A DNA stretch of 64,000 nucleotides from NCBI RefSeq assembly GCF_025336545.1, contig NZ_JAODBU010000007.1:186001-250000 (forward strand), read 5' to 3'. A model generated the notes under the pieces. It made no database searches. It saw nothing but the letters and a program-made list of their open reading frames with translations, and had not been told where the DNA came from. Positions 1-8,204 of this stretch are shown here, in pieces. The translations under genes were made by a program, and so were the position numbers. Numbering within the stretch: the stretch's first letter is position 1; every line of letters begins with the position of its first letter. Source of the stretch: Eubacterium_U album. Lineage in GTDB: Bacteria; Bacillota; Clostridia; Lachnospirales; Lachnospiraceae.

Positions 1-374
1 TGGCTGAAAAATATAATTTGACAGGAACAGCAGGAAGTGATTCACATAAGACGGAGAGCATAGGATATGCATACACAGTAATTCCTGATGAAATAAGAAA
101 AGAAAGTCAGTTGATTGAGTATATAAAACACAGAAATAAGACTGAATTTGGTGGAAAAATATATGAAAATACTTCAAGAGGTAAATTAGGAAAAGCCAAG
201 ATAATAACAACATATTTATTTTGGATTTATAATAAATTTGGAGGTTGGAGTCGTGGAATCCAGCGTAATGGAAAACTTAAAAAAGGTTATATTGAAAGAA
301 TAGATATAATTGACAATGATAAAAAAGAAAATAAAGATAAAACAGAATATAAAGGAAAAGATAACAATAATTAA
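1..374 (+). CDS. PHP-domain metal-dependent phosphoesterase, C-terminal part (5' end outside window)
   Basis: The reading frame is open from the first bases of the window (codons start at base 3), so this is the 3' end of a gene that begins upstream. The visible start reads AEKYNLTGTAGSDSHK. The G-S-D-S-H-K motif is typical of the last metal-binding segment of PHP-domain phosphoesterases, which hydrolyse phosphate esters using bound metals. After it comes a lysine- and asparagine-rich tail of about 90 residues containing an aromatic stretch (YLFWIYNKFGGW). The gene ends 27 bases before hydF, so they are probably cotranscribed. A TTG at 18 could be read as a start, but the motif continues upstream of it. 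The substrate is unknown. Confidence 0.75.
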   Translation, partial: AEKYNLTGTAGSDSHKTESIGYAYTVIPDEIRKESQLIEYIKHRNKTEFGGKIYENTSRGKLGKAKIITTYLFWIYNKFGGWSRGIQRNGKLKKGYIERIDIIDNDKKENKDKTEYKGKDNNN

Positions 375-401
375 CAGTTAAAAGAAATAATGGAGAAAAT
401 A

Positions 402-1658
402 ATGGGTTTGAACGAAACAACTAGAGGTGAACGTATTCATATAGGAATATTTGGAAAGCGAAATGCAGGTAAATCTAGTGTGATTAATGCAATTACAGGT
501 CAGAAATTATCGATTGTATCAGATGTTTGTGGTACAACAACTGACCCGGTATTAAAAGCAATGGAACTTTTACCTCTAGGGCCTGTTGTGGTAATAGATA
601 CTCCGGGAATTGATGATGAAGGAGAACTTGGCAAATTAAGAGTTCAGAAAACTTATCAGATGTTAAATAAGACGGATATAGCTGTTATAGTTATTGATTT
701 AAATGAAAAGAATAATAATGATATGTCTCATAAAATTTTAGACGATGACATTTCTCTTATAAATGAAATTAAAAAACGAAATATTTCTTATATTATTGTT
801 TTAAATAAAATAGATTTAATTAAAACAGATTTAAAAGAAAATCAAGTTTATAAAAAATTATTAGAAATAGTGCCTGAAAATAAAATAATTGGAATAAGTG
901 CTAAAGCAAATAAGAATATATATGAATTAAAAGAAAAGATAGCCACATTAAAGCCGGAAAATGAATTTAAATATCCGATAGTCAGAGATTTAGTCGATGA
1001 AGGAGATATTGTTATTTTAGTGACACCAATAGATTCAGCAGCACCTAAGAGCAGACTTATATTACCGCAGCAGCAGACTATAAGAGAATTATTAGAAGTA
1101 GGGGCAATTACGATTGTGATTCAGCCGGATAAACTTGTTGCTACTTTAGATAAATTAGTACAAAAACCGAAATTAATTATTACAGACAGTCAGGTATTCA
1201 AACAGGTAGCAAAAGATACACCTAATGATATGCTTTTAACTTCTTTTTCAATATTAATGGCAAGGCATAAAGGAAATCTTAAGACACAGGTAGAAGGTGC
1301 AGCTACTATCGAAAATTTAAATGATGGAGACAGAATTTTGATTTCAGAAGGTTGCACTCATCATAGACAATGCGATGATATAGGAACGGTTAAGCTACCT
1401 AATTGGATAAAAAAATACACAGGAAAAGATTTAAAACTGCATTTTACAAGTGGAACAGAATTTCCGACAGATTTGTCAGAGTACAAATTAATTATTCATT
1501 GTGGCGGATGCACATTAAATGAAAAGGAAATGAAATATAGATTAAAGTGTGCAAACGATAATAAAATTCCAATGACAAATTATGGTACATTGATAGCGTA
1601 TATGAATGGAATTCTTGAAAGAAGTATAGAAGTATTTAATACTAATAAACGAAAATAA
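402..1658 (+). CDS. hydF: [FeFe]-hydrogenase H-cluster maturation GTPase HydF
   Basis: HydF is the scaffold on which the 2Fe subcluster of [FeFe]-hydrogenase is assembled and then delivered to the apoenzyme. The N-terminus has a TrmE/Era-type G domain: P-loop GKRNAGKSS, switch CGTTTDP, DTPGID (G3) and NKID (G4). The C-terminal part carries the HydF cluster ligands: a Cys in EGCTHHRQCDD and the later HCGGC pair. At 418 residues the length is normal for the family. I chose the ATG at 402 (MGLNETTRGERIHIG) over the in-frame ATG at 390. GGAG at 392-395 sits six bases upstream of 402, and the family usually begins with this MGLNET sequence. HydE, HydG and the hydrogenase itself are not in this window. 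Confidence 0.95.
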   Translation: MGLNETTRGERIHIGIFGKRNAGKSSVINAITGQKLSIVSDVCGTTTDPVLKAMELLPLGPVVVIDTPGIDDEGELGKLRVQKTYQMLNKTDIAVIVIDLNEKNNNDMSHKILDDDISLINEIKKRNISYIIVLNKIDLIKTDLKENQVYKKLLEIVPENKIIGISAKANKNIYELKEKIATLKPENEFKYPIVRDLVDEGDIVILVTPIDSAAPKSRLILPQQQTIRELLEVGAITIVIQPDKLVATLDKLVQKPKLIITDSQVFKQVAKDTPNDMLLTSFSILMARHKGNLKTQVEGAATIENLNDGDRILISEGCTHHRQCDDIGTVKLPNWIKKYTGKDLKLHFTSGTEFPTDLSEYKLIIHCGGCTLNEKEMKYRLKCANDNKIPMTNYGTLIAYMNGILERSIEVFNTNKRK

Positions 1659-1763
1659 TGGCTCGTTGTCAGAAATGGGGTAAAACAAGTTTATAACCAG
1701 GCTGCAAATAACCAAAATAATATTATATGTAGTGTTTTAGGTTATTTACTACACATATGATAA

Positions 1764-1809
1764 ATGAGTAAAACCCACATCAATGGAAAATGATGTGGGT
1801 TTTACTCAT
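1764..1809. terminator. Hairpin between convergent hydF and dtxR-like genes
   Basis: A perfect 19-bp inverted repeat (1764-1782 with 1791-1809, 8-base loop) lies between the ends of two convergent genes. The stem begins ATGAGTAAAACCCAC. No long T-run follows, but the stability and position suit a bidirectional terminator. Confidence 0.8.
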
Positions 1810-1837
1810 TAAAGACTATAATAAATGTTTAAAATAA

Positions 1838-2203
1838 TTAGTGTGATTTTACATGATTCTTTATAGCCGCAAAGCTTTCCTTGCTAATCACATGCTCAAT
1901 TCTACATGCATCTTCTGTAGCAATTTCTTCAGGAACTCCTAAACGTACTAACCATGATGATAAGAGTTCATGTCTTTCATATATCATGTCTGCAATCTGT
2001 TTTCCAGATTCTGTAAGATAAATGTATCCGGCGTCAGTAACAGTGATATGACCTTTCTCTCTAAGGTTTTTCATAGCAATGCTGACGCTTGATTTCTTAA
2101 AACCTAATTCGTTGGAAATATCTACGGAACGAACAACGGGAAGTTTTTTGCTAAGAACAAGAATAGTCTCTAAATAATTTTCTGCCGATTCATTAATAAT
2201 CAT
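1838..2203 (-). CDS. DtxR/MntR-family metal-dependent transcriptional regulator
   Basis: This is a 121-residue winged-helix repressor of the DtxR/MntR type. The N-terminal half has the family's AENYLETI helix and a helix-turn-helix (VDISNELGFKKSSVSIAMKN) followed by a wing (GYIYLTESG). The C-terminal half carries the metal-binding and dimerisation pattern RHELLSSWL...EDACRIEHVIS, with Glu, Cys and His ligands. There is no SH3-like third domain, as in MntR and the short clostridial regulators. The start is preceded by AGGAGG. The gene faces the feoA-feoA-feoB operon across about 220 bases, so an iron-responsive repressor of feo is the likely role. Manganese sensing cannot be excluded from sequence. 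Confidence 0.88.
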   Translation of the reverse strand: MIINESAENYLETILVLSKKLPVVRSVDISNELGFKKSSVSIAMKNLREKGHITVTDAGYIYLTESGKQIADMIYERHELLSSWLVRLGVPEEIATEDACRIEHVISKESFAAIKNHVKSH

Positions 2204-2345
2204 GTTGAAAACCTCCTTGTATTTCTCGTATTGTCTTTTGATATTGTATCACAAAGTGGAATATTACTCAAATTATATTGAATAAAAATATAAAGGTATT
2301 TTTATAAAAAATAGAAAAAAATTTGGAATTTTAGTAAAATAATTA

Positions 2346-2377
2346 TTGACATCTAATTTGCGTTAGCATATACTAAC
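2346..2377 (+). promoter_or_regulatory. feo promoter with candidate DtxR-type operator
   Basis: A near-consensus promoter lies here: TTGACA at 2346-2351, a 17-base spacer and TATACT at 2369-2374. The -10 is enclosed by an inverted repeat, GTTAG at 2362-2366 and CTAAC at 2373-2377 with a 6-base centre. Binding there would block RNA polymerase. The GTTAG/CTAAC arms resemble iron-box sequences of DtxR/IdeR regulators, and such a regulator is encoded next door. The first feoA starts about 46 bases after the operator. Confidence 0.7.
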
Positions 2378-2422
2378 TGTTGAAAATAAGGTTTATCTTT
2401 ACTTAAGAAGAAAGAAGGAAAC

Positions 2423-2635
2423 ATGATGCCATTAACTATGATAAATGAAGGAGAACCAACGGTTATCAAAAAAGTTGGCGGTAAGGAAGAAACAAGAAGG
2501 TTTTTGGAAAACTTAGGATTTGTAGTAGGTGGAACTGTTACAGTTGTTTCACAGATGGGTGGAAACATGATTGTTAACGTAAAAGATTCACGTGTTGCAA
2601 TAGGAAAAGATATGGCTAATAAAATTATGGTTTAG
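2423..2635 (+). CDS. feoA: FeoA-family ferrous iron transport protein (first copy)
   Basis: This is a 70-residue SH3-like FeoA protein, the small cytoplasmic partner of the FeoB ferrous iron transporter. Recognisable family segments are LTMINEGEPTVIKKVGG, FLENLGFVVGGTVTVV and the end RVAIGKDMANKIMV. Two ATG codons are adjacent (2423 and 2426). GAAGGA at 2414-2419 is nearer the ideal distance from 2426, so translation may begin one codon later. It is the first gene of a feoA-feoA-feoB operon directly downstream of the DtxR-type operator. The two FeoA copies are quite different from each other, so they probably do different jobs in the complex. Confidence 0.9.
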   Translation: MMPLTMINEGEPTVIKKVGGKEETRRFLENLGFVVGGTVTVVSQMGGNMIVNVKDSRVAIGKDMANKIMV

Positions 2636-2763
2636 ATTTAATAAAGAAAATTAAAGTTTTATTTATTTGATTAAATATTATTAAATCTTTTTTGTTGTGC
2701 AGGTATTTAAGAGTGCACAATCATAATTTTACATATAAAAAGAAATATGAAAGAAGGATAGCA

Positions 2764-2985
2764 ATGAGTACATTAAAGGAAGTTGCAGTTGGAAAGACTG
2801 TGAAAGTTAAGAAACTTACTGGAGATGGCCCGGTTAAAAGAAGAATTATGGATATGGGCATAACAAAAGGTGTTGAAGTATATGTAAGAAAAGTAGCACC
2901 TTTAGGAGACCCGATTGAAGTAACTGTAAGAGGATATGAATTATCTCTTAGAAAAGCAGATGCAGAAATGATTGAGGTAGAATAA
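2764..2985 (+). CDS. feoA: FeoA-family ferrous iron transport protein (second copy)
   Basis: This 73-residue FeoA protein has the canonical core: GKTVKVKKLTGDGPVKRRI, then MDMGITKGVEVYVRKVAPLGD, then PIEVTVRGYELSLRKADA. The start at 2764 (MSTLKEVAVG) is supported by GAAGGA about 8 bases upstream and by family alignment. The frame stays open upstream to 2692, but that stretch does not look like FeoA. The protein is closer to classical FeoA than the first copy. About 200 bases separate it from feoB. I see no clear terminator or promoter in that gap, so cotranscription with feoB is likely. Confidence 0.92.
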   Translation: MSTLKEVAVGKTVKVKKLTGDGPVKRRIMDMGITKGVEVYVRKVAPLGDPIEVTVRGYELSLRKADAEMIEVE

Positions 2986-3185
2986 TTTTTTTTACCTACA
3001 AGTTAGAAGTGACTAATAAAAGTAAGTACAACATAATGAAAGTGAGCGATATGCAATAAAGGTAAGCAATGAAGAATTGCGGTCAGAATGATAAAACTTG
3101 CGTTTGAAATTTTGAGTTAACTTACTAATGACAAAATAGCATATTATTACACATTTGAAAAAGATAGTAAAAAAAGGAGAAAAAA

Positions 3186-5696
3186 ATGTCAATTAAAATT
3201 GCTTTAGCAGGTAACCCTAACTGCGGAAAAACAACTTTGTTTAATGCTTTGACAGGTTCTAATCAGTTTGTTGGAAACTGGCCAGGCGTTACAGTTGAAA
3301 AGAAAGAGGGTAAAATCAAGGGAAATAAGGAAGCTACATTGGTCGATTTACCAGGTATTTACTCTTTATCTCCATATACGCTAGAAGAAGTGGTTGCAAG
3401 AAATTATCTTATAACAGAAAAGCCGGATGCAATAATTAATATTGTTGATGGTACAAACATTGAAAGAAACTTATATCTTTCAACTCAGATTATGGAACTT
3501 GGTATTCCTGTAATCATGGCTGTTAACATGGTTGACGTATTAGAGAAAAACGGTGACAAAGTTAACATCGAAAAATTAAGTCAGAAACTTGGATGCGAAG
3601 TAGTGGAAATTTCAGCTCTTAAAGGAAAAGGAATTGATACACTTGTAAAAAAAGCAGTTGCTTTAGCTAACAAAAAACAGGCTTCAATAGCAGTTCATGA
3701 GTTTACATTAGATGTTGAAAATGTAATTAAAGATGTAGAAAACCTTCTTGGAAGTGGTGTTGCTCCTGAACAGAAGAGATTCTTTGCAATAAAGCTTCTT
3801 GAAAAAGATGATAAGATTAGTGAAATGATGACAGAAATTCCTGATGTATCAAATGAAATAGCAAAGCTTGAAAAAGAATTTGATGATGATACAGAAAGTA
3901 TTATTACAAATGAAAGATATACATATATTTCTTCTATTATCGGAGAATGTATTAAGAAGTCTTCAAAGAAGGGATTATCAGTATCAGATAAAATTGATAA
4001 AGTAGTAACTAACAGATGGGCTGCGCTTCCAATCTTTGCAGTAGTAATGTTTGTTGTTTACTTTGTATCAGTAACAACAGTTGGTTCATGGGCTACTGAC
4101 TGGGCTAACGATGGTGTATTTGGTGACGGATGGCATTTATTTGGCATAGGAACAAGTTCTTATGAAGATGCATCAGGCGATTATGAAAAGCAGACAGCAG
4201 CAGTGGATGCTTTCATTGAAGCAGCTAAGGACAAAGGAATCAGCACAGATAATATCGAAGAAGTTCTTGGGGACGAAGAAGCAAGTGAAGCTGATAAAAC
4301 AGCAACAGTTGACGCATTTGTTGCTGAAGCCGGAGTATCAGACATTACTGCAAAAGCAGAAATTGAAGATGAAGATGGAAATGTAAAAGACAAGTTTGAC
4401 GTAACAGTTAATGATTTTAAGACAGCAACAGAAGCAGAAGAACCTGATCCTGCAGATTATGGAGTTTGGGTACCAGGTGTTCCTGTGATTATTGGAAATG
4501 CACTTGAAGCAATTAACTGTGCAGGCTGGTTGCAGGGATTAATCCTTGATGGTATTGTAGCCGGTGTTGGTGCTGTACTTGGTTTCGTACCACAGATGCT
4601 TGTATTATTTATTTTCTTAGCTTTCCTTGAAAGCTGTGGATATATGGCAAGAGTTGCGTTTATCATGGACAGAATTTTTAGAAAGTTCGGTCTTTCAGGA
4701 AAATCATTCATTCCAATGTTAATTGGTAGTGGATGTGGTGTTCCGGGTATCATGGCATCAAGAACAATTGAAAATGACCGTGACCGTAAGATGACAATTA
4801 TGACAACAACATTTGTTCCTTGTGGAGCAAAACTTCCTATTATCGCATTAATAGCAGGTGCGTTTTTTGGAAATGCAGGTTGGGTAGCAACAAGTGCATA
4901 CTTTATTGGTATTGCAGCAATTATCTGCTCAGGTATTATTTTAAAGAAAACAAAAATGTTTGCAGGCGATCCGGCTCCATTCGTAATGGAACTTCCTGCA
5001 TATCATTGGCCAACAGTTAGCAACGTACTTAGAAGTATGTGGGAAAGAGGATGGTCATTCATTAAGAAGGCAGGAACAATTATTCTTCTTTCAACAATCG
5101 TACTTTGGTTCTTAATGAGCTTTGGTTGGGTAGATGGAAAATTTGGAATGTTAGAAGCAGAACAGTTAAACGACAGTATTCTTGCTTCAATTGGAAGTGT
5201 AATCGCCCCTATCTTCACACCACTTGGATGGACAAAAGCAGGTGAAGGATGGAAGATGGCTGTAGCAGCTATTTCAGGTTTAATTGCAAAAGAAAATGTA
5301 GTAGCAACATTTGGTATGTTATTCGGTTTTGCAGAAGTTGCAGAAGATGGTACAGAAATCTGGGGAAATCTTGCACAGATTATGACACCAATCGCTGCTT
5401 ATGGTTTCTTAGTATTTAACCTTCTTTGCGCACCATGTTTCGCAGCTATGGGTGCTATTAAGAGAGAGATGAACAACAAAAAATGGTTCTTCTTTGCAAT
5501 TGGATACCAGACAATTCTTGGATATGTAGTTGCATTATGTATTTACCAGTTAGGTACATTATTTACAGCAGGAACATTTGGAGTTGGAACAGTAGTGGCA
5601 ATCTTACTTGTAATCGGATTTGGATACTTATTATTCAGACCATACAAGGAAAGTACATCTTTAAAAATTGACTCTAAAAAATTAGCAAAAAACTAA
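3186..5696 (+). CDS. feoB: Ferrous iron transporter FeoB
   Basis: FeoB is the membrane Fe(II) transporter with an N-terminal G protein domain. Visible here are P-loop GNPNCGKTT, the switch region NWPGVTVEKKEG, DLPGIYSL (G3), NMVD (G4) and a helical domain to about residue 270. The first membrane helix is near residues 278-300. The Gate motifs LESCGYMARVAFIMD, GSGCGVPGIMASR and LCAPCFAAMGAIKRE follow, with conserved cysteines. At 836 residues it is longer than many FeoB proteins because of an acidic insert of roughly 110 residues (about 318-425) between the first two helices, predicted outside the cell. It is the last gene of the feo operon. Confidence 0.96.
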   Translation: MSIKIALAGNPNCGKTTLFNALTGSNQFVGNWPGVTVEKKEGKIKGNKEATLVDLPGIYSLSPYTLEEVVARNYLITEKPDAIINIVDGTNIERNLYLSTQIMELGIPVIMAVNMVDVLEKNGDKVNIEKLSQKLGCEVVEISALKGKGIDTLVKKAVALANKKQASIAVHEFTLDVENVIKDVENLLGSGVAPEQKRFFAIKLLEKDDKISEMMTEIPDVSNEIAKLEKEFDDDTESIITNERYTYISSIIGECIKKSSKKGLSVSDKIDKVVTNRWAALPIFAVVMFVVYFVSVTTVGSWATDWANDGVFGDGWHLFGIGTSSYEDASGDYEKQTAAVDAFIEAAKDKGISTDNIEEVLGDEEASEADKTATVDAFVAEAGVSDITAKAEIEDEDGNVKDKFDVTVNDFKTATEAEEPDPADYGVWVPGVPVIIGNALEAINCAGWLQGLILDGIVAGVGAVLGFVPQMLVLFIFLAFLESCGYMARVAFIMDRIFRKFGLSGKSFIPMLIGSGCGVPGIMASRTIENDRDRKMTIMTTTFVPCGAKLPIIALIAGAFFGNAGWVATSAYFIGIAAIICSGIILKKTKMFAGDPAPFVMELPAYHWPTVSNVLRSMWERGWSFIKKAGTIILLSTIVLWFLMSFGWVDGKFGMLEAEQLNDSILASIGSVIAPIFTPLGWTKAGEGWKMAVAAISGLIAKENVVATFGMLFGFAEVAEDGTEIWGNLAQIMTPIAAYGFLVFNLLCAPCFAAMGAIKREMNNKKWFFFAIGYQTILGYVVALCIYQLGTLFTAGTFGVGTVVAILLVIGFGYLLFRPYKESTSLKIDSKKLAKN

Positions 5697-5723
5697 TTTA
5701 AACATAATAAAATATTTATACAG

Positions 5724-5786
5724 AGGACTTTACAGGATATGTAGGTTAATGCCAATCGTATTCTGTAAAGTCCTTTTTTGTTTTTA
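5724..5786 (+). terminator. Rho-independent terminator after feoB
   Basis: The 12-bp stem AGGACTTTACAG (5724-5735) pairs with CTGTAAAGTCCT (5763-5774), followed by a T-rich run (TTTTTTGTTTTT). It closes the feo operon. Confidence 0.9.
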
Positions 5787-5808
5787 GCGTACTATCTTCC
5801 AATATATG

Positions 5809-5862
5809 GTGTAAACAAGACATTAAGGTTTTGTTTACACTAATTTTTTTGTATGTTAAGAT
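5809..5862 (+). promoter_or_regulatory. Palindromic operator and promoter of the LytTR/GHKL operon
   Basis: A perfect 10-bp inverted repeat, GTGTAAACAA (5809-5818) and TTGTTTACAC (5831-5840), has a 12-base centre. Its right arm contains the possible -35 TTTACA, followed 17 bases later by TAAGAT, with TATAAT overlapping just downstream. It is the only obvious cis-element before the two-component system that starts at 5983, leaving a leader of roughly 110-120 bases. The binding protein is not known. Confidence 0.55.
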
Positions 5863-5982
5863 ATAATTTATAAGGAGTTTTACAATAGTTGCACAGTTAT
5901 AAATAACGGATTTTAATATTTGAAAATAAAGTTATGAGGGTGTAGTGGTTAATTTTAAAATTACGAAGAGTAGGAGGATACA

Positions 5983-6693
5983 ATGATTAATATTGCAATA
6001 GTTGAGGATGAGAAATTATACGTATCTCAATTAAAAGAATATATATCAAGATATGAGAAGGAAAGCGGAAACAGAATTAATGTAAGAGTATTTCCGGATG
6101 GAGCGGAAATAGTTGAAAATTATTCAGGAGATTTTGACATAATTCTTATGGATATTCAGATGAAATATATGGATGGAATGACGGCTGCTGAACAGATTAG
6201 AAAATTAGACAGCGAGGTAATTATAATGTTTATTACAAATATGACCCAATATGCAATAAGAGGATATGAAGTTGATGCATTAGATTACGTTGTAAAACCG
6301 GTTGAATATTTTCCGTTTTCGCAGAAACTTGATAGAGCGATAGGAAGACTACAAAATAAAAAGAAAGTATTTGTATCAATTCCTGTAGAAGATGGTGTTT
6401 TAAAAATGGAAATTGATGATATATATTATGTTGAAAGTATGGGACATTCTCTCATATATAGAACTAAGAAAGGCGAATTTACTGCAAGAGGTACAATGAA
6501 AGATATGGAGGAAATATTATCGCCATATGGATTTTTCAGATGCAATAAAGGATATATTGTTAATCTCAAATACGTCGATGGGGTAAAAGAGGGAGTGTGC
6601 CTTATTAATGACGAGGAGTTATTAATAAGTAGAGCAAAGAAAAAGCCGTTTATGGAGGCTTTAGTTAATTATATGAGTGGGGTGACTGAATAA
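5983..6693 (+). CDS. LytTR-family response regulator
   Basis: The 236-residue protein has an N-terminal receiver domain (acidic pocket E8-D9, phosphoacceptor Asp57 in ILMDIQMKYMDG, and the Lys of DYVVKP). A C-terminal LytTR DNA-binding domain spans about residues 135-235 and has the family patterns YYVESMGHSL and FFRCNKGYIVNLKYV. This is the AgrA/LytR/VirR class that pairs with GHKL kinases. The stop codon overlaps the kinase start by one base, so the two are translationally coupled. The next genes downstream are two GH3 glycosidases and a GtrA-like membrane protein, which makes envelope or carbohydrate control a plausible output. That is inference from position only. Confidence 0.93.
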   Translation: MINIAIVEDEKLYVSQLKEYISRYEKESGNRINVRVFPDGAEIVENYSGDFDIILMDIQMKYMDGMTAAEQIRKLDSEVIIMFITNMTQYAIRGYEVDALDYVVKPVEYFPFSQKLDRAIGRLQNKKKVFVSIPVEDGVLKMEIDDIYYVESMGHSLIYRTKKGEFTARGTMKDMEEILSPYGFFRCNKGYIVNLKYVDGVKEGVCLINDEELLISRAKKKPFMEALVNYMSGVTE

Positions 6694-8018
6694 TGGAAAC
6701 AATTTATCAGGATATTCCAAGATTTTATACGGCATTAGCAGAATGGGGAGCGTGTGTAATTTATATTTGCCTTATTAAGAAGAGGTTCAATAATAAAATA
6801 ACAGTTGCATTATCAACGTTATTTTTAGTTGCACAGATTGCGTTGTTAGTTCCAACGGGAGATTTGCCAACAGTATGGTGGATTCCATGTATGGTGGCTG
6901 CGGCACTTTTAATGTATTTATTCATATATACGGTAGGAAATGTGCATTCAATTACGGCGGCATATTTATGTGCGAGAGCATTTCTTATTGCTGAGTTTAC
7001 AGCATCATTTCAGTGGCAGTTGGATTGTTATCTGAATGCAAGAGTTGATGTTGAGCATTTTGTATTTGCAAAGATAGTAATGCTGGTTGTTATATATACA
7101 GCAATTTTTGTATTAGTTGCATTTATGGAAAAGCCGTTAATGAATCCTGAATATTTAAATAAAATTACATATAAAGAATTTATTGCAGTTATAGCTATAG
7201 TGGCAGTAGCATTTACATTTAGTAATTTAAGTTTTATTTGGAAAAATACTCCATTTTCAAGTGGATTTAGAAGTGACATATTTAACATTAGAACATTATT
7301 TGATTTAGCAGGAATGACAATTCTTTATGCTTATCAAAGTAGAGTTTGTGAACTTATGGCTGAGTCAGAAATTGTAACAATGGATTCAATGTTAAAGAGC
7401 CAGTACAATCAATATAGAAATTATCAGGAAAGCATAGATTTAATTAATATGAAATATCATGATTTAAAGCATCAGATTGCAGGTCTTAGGGCAGAAACGG
7501 ATATCGATAAAAGAACAGAGTGGCTTGATGCAATGGAAGATGATATTAGAGGATTTGAGAGTGTTACTAATACAGGAAATAAGGTATTAGATACTATTAT
7601 AGCGGGAAAGATAATGCATGGACAGAAATATGATATTAAGTTTACCTGTGTTATTGATGGAAAATTACTTGAGTTTATGCATGTTACTGATATTTGTACT
7701 ATATTTGGAAATGCAATTGATAATGCAATTGAAAATGTAGTAATGATTAAGGATATTGAAAAAAGAATTATACACGTGACTGTTTCTGCAAAGAATAAAT
7801 TTGTACTTATTCAATTTCAGAATTATTGCGAAGTTAAACCAAATGAGGATAAAAGAGGAATTAGATTATTTGAGAGTTCAAAGGCTGACAAAAGAAATCA
7901 TGGATTCGGACTTAAGAGTATTCAATATACAGTTGACAAATATGACGGAACCATGAAAGCAGGAATGAATAAAGATTGGTTTGAACTCACAATATTAATT
8001 CCTTGTAGTAACAAATAA
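6693..8018 (+). CDS. GHKL-domain sensor histidine kinase (AgrC-like)
   Basis: This 441-residue kinase has six or so membrane helices in the first 210 residues. After them come a dimerisation segment with the likely phosphoacceptor His256 (NMKYHDLKHQIAGL) and a GHKL ATPase domain: N box FGNAIDNAIENV and G box HGFGLKSIQYTVDKYDG. The multi-helix sensor plus GHKL ATPase layout is that of AgrC/ComD-type kinases, many of which sense peptides. No peptide precursor or AgrB-like processing protein is visible nearby, so the signal is unknown. It is coupled to the upstream LytTR regulator and followed by a terminator. Confidence 0.9.
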   Translation: METIYQDIPRFYTALAEWGACVIYICLIKKRFNNKITVALSTLFLVAQIALLVPTGDLPTVWWIPCMVAAALLMYLFIYTVGNVHSITAAYLCARAFLIAEFTASFQWQLDCYLNARVDVEHFVFAKIVMLVVIYTAIFVLVAFMEKPLMNPEYLNKITYKEFIAVIAIVAVAFTFSNLSFIWKNTPFSSGFRSDIFNIRTLFDLAGMTILYAYQSRVCELMAESEIVTMDSMLKSQYNQYRNYQESIDLINMKYHDLKHQIAGLRAETDIDKRTEWLDAMEDDIRGFESVTNTGNKVLDTIIAGKIMHGQKYDIKFTCVIDGKLLEFMHVTDICTIFGNAIDNAIENVVMIKDIEKRIIHVTVSAKNKFVLIQFQNYCEVKPNEDKRGIRLFESSKADKRNHGFGLKSIQYTVDKYDGTMKAGMNKDWFELTILIPCSNK

Positions 8019-8034
8019 TTGTTAAATAAATGTG

Positions 8035-8063
8035 AAAAGTGCACATATAAGTGCACTTTTTTT
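8035..8063 (+). terminator. Rho-independent terminator after the sensor kinase gene
   Basis: A perfect 10-bp stem, AAAAGTGCAC (8035-8044) with GTGCACTTTT (8051-8060), has a 6-base loop and runs into a T-tract. It separates the two-component operon from the GH3 gene. Confidence 0.85.
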
Positions 8064-8107
8064 GTGCAAAAAGTATATGCAAAATGCAGTTAATGAGTGA
8101 TTTTCGA

Positions 8108-8124
8108 CAGTTTATGACAGAAAA
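8108..8124 (+). promoter_or_regulatory. Sequence motif shared upstream of both GH3 genes (copy 1)
   Basis: CAGTTTATGACAGAAAA lies 97 bases before the first GH3 start. A near-identical CAGTTTATGACAAAAG lies at 11505-11520 before the second GH3. The ATGACA part could act as a -35 element here, since TAGGAT follows 17 bases later. It may be a shared promoter or regulator site. Confidence 0.4.
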
Positions 8125-8204
8125 CTCAAATTAAATTAGGATGTGGTAAATTATAGTTACAAGGAAACAGCGGATACCGCTCAGATGAAAAAGGAGGAAA
8201 TGAG

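Noticed and set aside
2692..2763. Extended N-terminus of the second FeoA
   Set aside because: The upstream codons lack FeoA similarity, and the ATG at 2764 has a well-placed GAAGGA.
4162..4393. Alternative frames within the feoB insert
   Set aside because: They overlap the FeoB coding sequence and are shadows caused by its biased codon use.
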